Positions 58,578 through 64,000 of a stretch of DNA of 64,000 nucleotides are shown here, piece by piece. The notes below the pieces were generated by a model. The model was not told where the DNA came from. It did not search any database and worked only from the letters and a program-made list of their open reading frames with translations. The stretch is from Fistularia commersonii. Its lineage: Eukaryota > Chordata > Actinopteri > Syngnathiformes > Fistulariidae. Location: contig JBBMNZ010000030.1 in assembly GCA_037954325.1 (NCBI GenBank), forward strand, positions 11,873,001-11,937,000, given 5' to 3'. The position numbers were made by a program, and so were the translations under genes. Each line of letters starts with the position of its first letter. Within the stretch, counting starts at the first letter, position 1.

Positions 58578-58765
58578 ATTTCTGTGGAGGTTCACAGTCA
58601 TCCAGGTCATGGTGAAATAAATTCTCGTCGAAATATTCTTGTCTTGGCAACTGGACTTGAATTTCTTCACTTGAAGATGTTTCCCCCCGATTCAAGAGAC
58701 TTCTTCAGTTCTGAAGTTCTGAGTTCATTTGTCACGACAAGATTTGGACAAGAATTAGCCCTGTT
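58578..58765. mobile_element. Foldback element, solitary left arm
   Basis: TCTGTGGAGGTTCACAGTCA TCCAGGTCATGG, then TTGGCAACTGGACTTGAATT TCTTCACTTGAAGATGTTTC. Followed by a vestige of the right arm (TTTGGACAAGAATTAGCC). Confidence 0.78.
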
Positions 58766-58794
58766 AACACTAAATTCACACATGAAGCAAGGAG

Positions 58795-59500
58795 GTACGG
58801 CTGACCCTCACTATTTCGCGCTTCGGCTTTCACGCCCTTGCTACTTCAAAGATTTTTTTTGTAATTTGGTTCTCGCGATTTATCCTTCCTTTAGAGTTTT
58901 TTTTTTGCTGTATTTGAATTTTTTTCACGATGAATGGCCATATTCTATTCTAAGAAGAAAAAAACAGTAAAAAATATAGAAAAATTAAACAAAAATTCAT
59001 TTTATAAAATTCTGACTCCTGACAACATCAATGGCTTAACAGACTTTCATTCGGATCCGTTGACAGACGAGGACCTCACCGAGAAGAAGAAGTCTGCCAC
59101 CGAGGAAGAGGAAGAGGAAGAGGAAGAGGAAGAAGAAGAGGAAGAGGAAGAGGAAGAGGAAGAGGAAGAGGAAGAGGAAGAGGAAGAGGAAGAAGAAGAG
59201 GAAGAGGAAGAGGAAGAGGAAGAGGAAGAGGAAGAGGAAGAGGAAGAGGAAGAGGAAGAGGAAGAGGGAAAGGAAGAGATAGAGAAGGAACAAGAAGAGG
59301 AAGAAATCGAAGAGACTGGTCTCATGCTTGAATGACTTAAAGCAAACGCTGCAGCAAACGCTGCAAAAGCCCTGCAAAATATGTTGCAAGAGGCAGCAGT
59401 TGCTTTTTCTGAAGAAGGGCTTTTTCTGAAGAAAAATCATGGCAGTAAAGCAGAATGCGTTGGCGTATGCGCAGGGAGGTTTGTAAAGTGTTGAGTGAGG
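58795..59500 (+). mobile_element. Tigger/pogo-like transposon derivative with giant glutamate repeat
   Basis: The 5' lead matches 15040-16112 (TGACCCTCACTATTTCGCGC, CTTTCACGCCCTTGCTACTT). It then joins a frame reading LTDFHSDPLTDEDLTEKKKS ATEEEE, the acidic C-terminal tail of fish Tigger transposases, so the DNA-binding and catalytic core is deleted. The normal short acidic run has grown to about 55 glutamates in a row (GAAGAG units, about 59101-59268), followed by more E/K and ETGLMLE, then a stop at 59333. Not a host gene. Confidence 0.75.
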
Positions 59501-60817
59501 TCTGTTGAGGGTTACTAAATCTCTAAATACCATCAAAAAATTATCACCTTTCTACTTTTCTAGCCACTAAAAAGTGAATTTCCGCAAAATACAGATGTGA
59601 TAATTTTGATGGCATTTACAAATAAAGTAAGTCTACACTGTACTTTGTATTATAATTGCAGCTACAACAGTCAAATATTACACTTTGATTGTTTAAAGTG
59701 TCTGTCGTGCAAGTCGATAGAGTGTGTGTGTGTGTGTGTGTGTATGTGTGTGTGTGTGTGTGAGAATTCAGCAGTCCTACAGCTTCTGAGAAGCAGCTGT
59801 TTCTGAGCCTGTTTTTTCTCTGAATGCTCCTAAACCGCCTGCCTGACAAGGGCATTTGAAGCAGTCTGTGCGGGCTGTATGGAGTCCTTCATGATGTGCA
59901 GTGCTCCCCCGCTCCATGGAGGGGGTGGGAAGGCTTTTCTCCACAGTTCCTTGGGGTTCTCCAGGTTCCTTGTACAGCACTTATGCACTGCCTTATGTAT
60001 GCTTGCATTTTTTTATACTCAGAGAGGGAACAGCCCGGCTGTGAAGCCATTCCCAAGGACCTTTTTCAGCAGCAACGAGGACACTGGAACAGGCAAACAT
60101 GCATTGCGGGCCCGATAAGTTGCTCAGCGGATGAGATGTACAGGAAAGATAGTCCATGCTCTCTCGCAGCCCCCACCCCCGCAAAGGGACAGTGCAGGGA
60201 AGAAGAAGTTATCACCGAATTGCCATATCTCTAAAGCTTTCCCTGCATGCCACAGATTTTCACCTCTTTAATTTGACACATCCAGTCTCATGCCGGCTAA
60301 AACCCTGCAAGGCACTATGAAGCTTAGCATCATGGCCTGAAGAGCACCACATCCCAGGGAAGAGAGGGGGGCCGAGGGGCAGCGGGGGCGTGGAAAGCAT
60401 ACTGGAGAGGAAAAAGGAGCATTTTATTTGTTCTTTCGAGCAAACATGCATCGCTTTTATGATGGGAGTTAAATCGCGGAGGTTAATTGAAAAGCGAGAT
60501 AAACAAAGGCTGTGGAGAGCTGCGGCTGGCAGCACAGGCGTGCTGCTGCTGAACTTCCCTCAGACTGTGCAACCCTGATAAAAACAGGGGAAAACAAGAG
60601 TAAACTTAATTGTCTCGCGATTTATTTTTACGTCATTTCGGTCCGATGAGAGAGGAAAATTCCCTCCAGAGAACTAGTGACATGGAATCAAAACCTCCCA
60701 CTTTGTTGCTCTGTCTCACGCCATCTCAGTATTGATCATCTGCTGCGGGACGGGCCATCGAAGCCTTGTCGGAACCATCAGAGGCAGAGATGGAAGAAAT
60801 CCCAGCCGCCAGAAAGA
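59501..60817. other. 5' flank, mostly unique DNA
   Basis: Contains a GT microsatellite at about 59721-59763. The rest, especially 60230-60600, is repeat-free with mixed composition; no gene was recognised. Confidence 0.35.
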
Positions 60818-62026
60818 CTATGTGGCTAAAAGTAATGGCTCACCCATCCAAATAATGGGAATCAAGTGTTCCAATCACTTCCATGGCCACAGATGTATTA
60901 AATCAAGCACCTAGGCATGCAGATTGTTTGTATAAACATTTGTGAAGGAATGGATCACTCTCAGGAACTCAGTGTATTCCAGCTTGGAACTGTGACAGGA
61001 TGCATCCTGTGCAACAAATCCAGTCGTGAAATTTCCTTGCTCCTGAATCTTCCACAGTCAACTGTCCACTGTATTCTAAGACCATGGAAGTGTTTGGGAA
61101 TGGCAGCAACTCAGTCACAAAATGGTAGGCCGTGTAAACTGTAGAAACGGGGTCAGCAGATGCTGAGGCGCATAGTGCGAAGAGGTCATCAACTTTCTGC
61201 AGTCAATCTCTACAGACCTTCAAACTCCATGTGGCCTATATATTAATCTCAAGAACAGTCTGCAGAGAGCTTCATAGAATGGGCCTCCATGGCCGAGCAG
61301 CTGCATCCAAGCCACAGATCAGCAAGTACAATGCAAAGCATTGGATGCAGTGGTGTAAAGCATGCTACCACTGGAGTCTACAGCAGTGAAGGCGTGTTTT
61401 CTGGAGTGACAAATCACGAATCCCGCTTCTCCATCTGTCAATTTGATGGATGAGTCTGGGTTTGGTGGTCACCAGGAGAATGGTACCTGTCTGACGGCTT
61501 TATGCCAAGTGTGAAGTTAGGTGGAGGGGGGAGTTCAGGATCTGGGCTTGGCCCCTTAGTTCTAGTGAAAGGACTTCTGAAAGCGCCAGCATACCAAGAC
61601 ATTTTGGAATTCTATGCTCCCAACTTTGTGGGAACAGTTTGGTGCTTCCATTCCAACATGAATGTGCACCAGTGCAGACAGCAAGGTCCATAAAGCGTGT
61701 GTGGTGTGGATGATTATGACCGGCCTGCACAGAGTCCTGACCTCAACCCCATAGAACACCTTTGGGATCAATCAGGTCAGAGACTGAGAGCCAGGCCTTC
61801 TCGTCCAGCATCAGTGTGTGACCCCACAAATAAGCGTCTAAAGGAATGGTCAAAAATGCCCATAAACACACTCCTGAATCTTGTAGACAGCCTTCCCAGA
61901 AGAGCTGAAGCTGTTACAGCTGCAAAGGGTTGTCTTATTGAGCCCTGTGGATTAGGAATGGGATGTCACTTAAGCTCATATGCGGGTCAAGGCAGATGAG
62001 AGAATATTTTTGGCCATATAGCGTAT
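60818..62026 (+). mobile_element. Tc1-like DNA transposon, nearly full length, inactive
   Basis: Inverted-repeat ends TATGTGGCTAAAAGTAATGG (60819 onward) and AGAATATTTTTGGCCATATA GCGTA (about 62001-62025) bracket a transposase frame starting MDHSQELSVFQLGTVTGCIL. The DNA-binding N-terminus is open (60917-61144), followed by RRIVRRGHQLSA, then AKHWMQWCKACYHWSLQQW and SPDLNPIEHLW of the DD34E catalytic region, but with many stops and frameshifts. 1.2 kb is the usual family length. TA flanks are plausible. Confidence 0.92.
60917..61999 (+). pseudogene. Tc1-like transposase pseudogene
   Basis: Within the Tc1 element. At least one early stop (61141-61143) and several frame changes split the protein. 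The last third is open at 61697-61999, giving DDYDRPAQSPDLNPIEHLWD and SKMPINTLLNLVDSLPRRAE AV. No active enzyme is possible from this copy. Confidence 0.9.
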
Positions 62027-62159
62027 ATCTTCTACAGGTCGGAGCGCAAAGATCGGAATAAATTTGTGTGTGTACGTGTGCGTGAGAGAACATCCTTTGC
62101 ACAACAATAAATCACTGATTCTCTTGGCAATCACATCTTCTGTTATGCTAAACTCTGAT

Positions 62160-62335
62160 AAAAGGCTGTTAGCACTGCCGTCTCATAGCAAGAAGGTTGC
62201 CAGTTGGATTCCGAAAGGAGGCCTTTCTGTGCGGGGTCTCCATGTTCCACTTCAAATCCATGCAGGAGGTTCATTGGAGGCTCTGATTGGCCCAAGTGAT
62301 GGTCTAAATTGCAGCAACTGCTAGCTTCTTCTCTC
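62160..62335 (+). repeat. Interspersed repeat, 'AGCAAGAAGG' family, copy 5
   Basis: GGCTGTTAGCACTGCCGTCT CATAGCAAGAAGGTTGCCAG and GGGGTCTCCATGTTCCACTT. The head is as in 52203-52455. The tail is cut at about 62335. Confidence 0.7.
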
Positions 62336-64000
62336 AAATCTGCCTCTCAGGCGTTGTATTAGGATCACTGTGCTGCTGAACTGAAAGGTGTCAGATGTTA
62401 AATCCGCAGTCGGCATTTTGCAGCAGCCTGTCGGCATGACAAGAAAGGAAAGTAAGAACATTTATGTTTATCTGATAGAGTAACGAAACTTTGCAGGTGC
62501 AATCACACCTGTGAGAGCGCAGGAAGTCTTTTTTTTTAAAAAAAGGGGGGTATTTTAATATTTTTGTCTGACTTTAAAACATCATGCCTCATTGACATGC
62601 AGACTTGATTAGCATATGTTCCCAGCGCACTGAATGAATCTGAGGCAGGGATATACATACATTAGGAGGTGTCCCTTCAGCAAACGGCAGAAGGGGCTGA
62701 TTTATGTTTTCTGCTGGCTTCAAGCGACAGGCACATTAGCGTAACAGATGGGGACAGGTGACACCGTCAGGAGCATCCATCTTGGAGTGACTCTGTGCCA
62801 AAATGATGTGAGACCGCCAGCCGGGATTAAGAAATGGGGTAAAAAAAAGAAGGAATGGGAAAAAAAGGAGGGGGGCTCATTAGCTGCTGCATTCAGGGCC
62901 CCCTCATAGGAGATTACCGCCTTGGAATCAGGAGGGAAAACACTTCACCGCAGAATAAATGACAGCTCAATAATTTTTAGTGCGGCGGCTTCGTCTGTCT
63001 CTTGCAGGACTCAATTATAGCGATAAAGGCCACTAATGATGGCGAGACGACAGGTACTATCTTGAATGCTTATGGACGCTCCACTGACCCTCCCTGCAAC
63101 CTGGGCTTGTGTGTGTAGATGAGGAATGCTGTGTGATCGCGTCAGCCAGCTCCGGAACCAAGACGCACGGCTGTCGTTACTTGACCAGCCGTTTCAGAAA
63201 AAGATGGTCATTTCTGCCGGATCTGGAAGTTCTGGCTCCAAGGAGGCCATTGGAGCAGTCACAACAATGACCCTTTGCTGAGAATCAACACAAGGGATGG
63301 CAAATTCTGCATTTTAATGATCACACATTTACATGTGCACGCGTGTTGAAGTGTGAGAATGAAAAAAAAACATGGCTTCCACAGTTTTCCTGCAGCCATG
63401 TGATCAAAACACTGCATTTTGATCACGATATTGAAATTCACATTCAGTTATGAGCTAGCAAACTTTGCAGATGAAGATCATCTGCACCTTCAATCTTTCA
63501 CGTTGGAATGGCCGTTGAAAAATATGAGTCCTGAGATTTCAGAGATTTCAAGCCTTAGTATTCCGATAATAATATATCGAAACGCATCAAATTTTTTTGC
63601 AGCGCTGCTACTTTGTACTGAGAAAAACATCATGCTGCTTTTGCACCGTATACCATTAAGGTACTTTTTACTGATGCCCCGACATAGGCCCTCCGCTGCT
63701 ACTCTCTCCTGCCATTAAATATTAGTGTGTATCTACATGTACTTTATACTTCACACCTCATAGTTTAATGTAACAGTGCTAATGTGCACTCTGTTATTAT
63801 TATTATTATTTTGTTCATTTCATGTCACCGTAGGATGGTGAGACGCTTCTTCTTCATTCCTCTGTAAGTCCAGGACATGTGGCAACATTTACAATAAATC
63901 TGACTTTAACTTGAACTTAACTTTTACTTCAGTGTCTCTGCAAACCAACGTTTGCTGGCTGAAGCTCCATGATGGCTTTGGACACATTTGCTGTCACATT
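62336..64000. other. 5' flank end, repeat-poor DNA
   Basis: No gene was recognised. 62580-63260 has no low-complexity sequence and reads like conserved noncoding DNA (CAATTATAGCGATAAAGGCC ACTAATGATGG). 63700-63920 resembles a retroposon tail (a TTATTATTATTATT run, then ACATTTACAATAAATCTGAC). Confidence 0.3.

Noticed and set aside
58934..59335. 133-codon glutamate-rich protein
   Set aside because: It begins inside the non-coding lead of a Tigger-like transposon and is mostly a GAAGAG repeat. A transposon remnant, not a host gene.

Overview
The window is vertebrate genomic DNA, almost certainly from a teleost fish. One recognisable multi-exon gene is spread over about 46 kb with large introns. 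The rest is packed with dinucleotide microsatellites and decayed fish-type mobile elements: Tc1, Tigger/pogo-like, hAT and other MITEs, an RTE-type LINE, Rex1-like and L2-like LINE pieces. I cannot name the species.

The gene is phf14 (PHD finger protein 14), on the minus strand. Seventeen exons were placed by reading splice sites and phase on the raw sequence. Exon 1 is a 5' leader near 46069-46150. Exons 2-17 lie between 44978 and 3669 and join without a frame error into 905 codons. Joining creates the start codon itself: exon 1 gives the A and exon 2 gives TG. The product has an acidic N-terminus, a PHD / zinc-knuckle / extended-PHD histone-reader cassette, a basic and coiled-coil middle, and two C-terminal PHD fingers. 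Every zinc ligand is present. Intron 6 is a GC-AG intron. The last exon is not certain: a candidate with a good acceptor lies at 596-757, followed by a poly(A) signal at 45-50.

Layout: 1-760 candidate terminal exon and 3' UTR; 1.6-3.4 kb Tigger, foldback and Rex1 debris; 3.67-3.79 kb exon 17; 3.8-17.1 kb intron 16, with hAT elements, a foldback arm, microsatellites, a degenerate telomere-like higher-order repeat (10.1-11.0 kb), a repeat-poor block (12.8-14.9 kb) and a Tigger copy (15.0-16.1 kb); 17.1-18.1 kb exons 16-15; 18.1-24.4 kb intron 14 with a 2.1 kb RTE LINE that has lost most of its reverse transcriptase; 24.4-33.8 kb exons 14-5; 33.8-42.2 kb intron 4; 42.2-46.1 kb exons 4-1; 46.2-64 kb 5' flanking DNA with no confident gene but much repeat, an orphan CpG-rich island at 57.5-57.85 kb, a 58.8-59.5 kb Tigger derivative carrying a very long glutamate-coding GAAGAG repeat, and a nearly full-length dead Tc1 element at 60.8-62.0 kb.

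Nothing resembles a prokaryotic system, CRISPR array or viral genome. The most interesting signals are features of phf14 itself (split start codon, GC-AG intron, microsatellite splice donor, possible new C-terminus), a palindromic foldback repeat family, and the way retroposon tails and transposase codons have seeded microsatellites.
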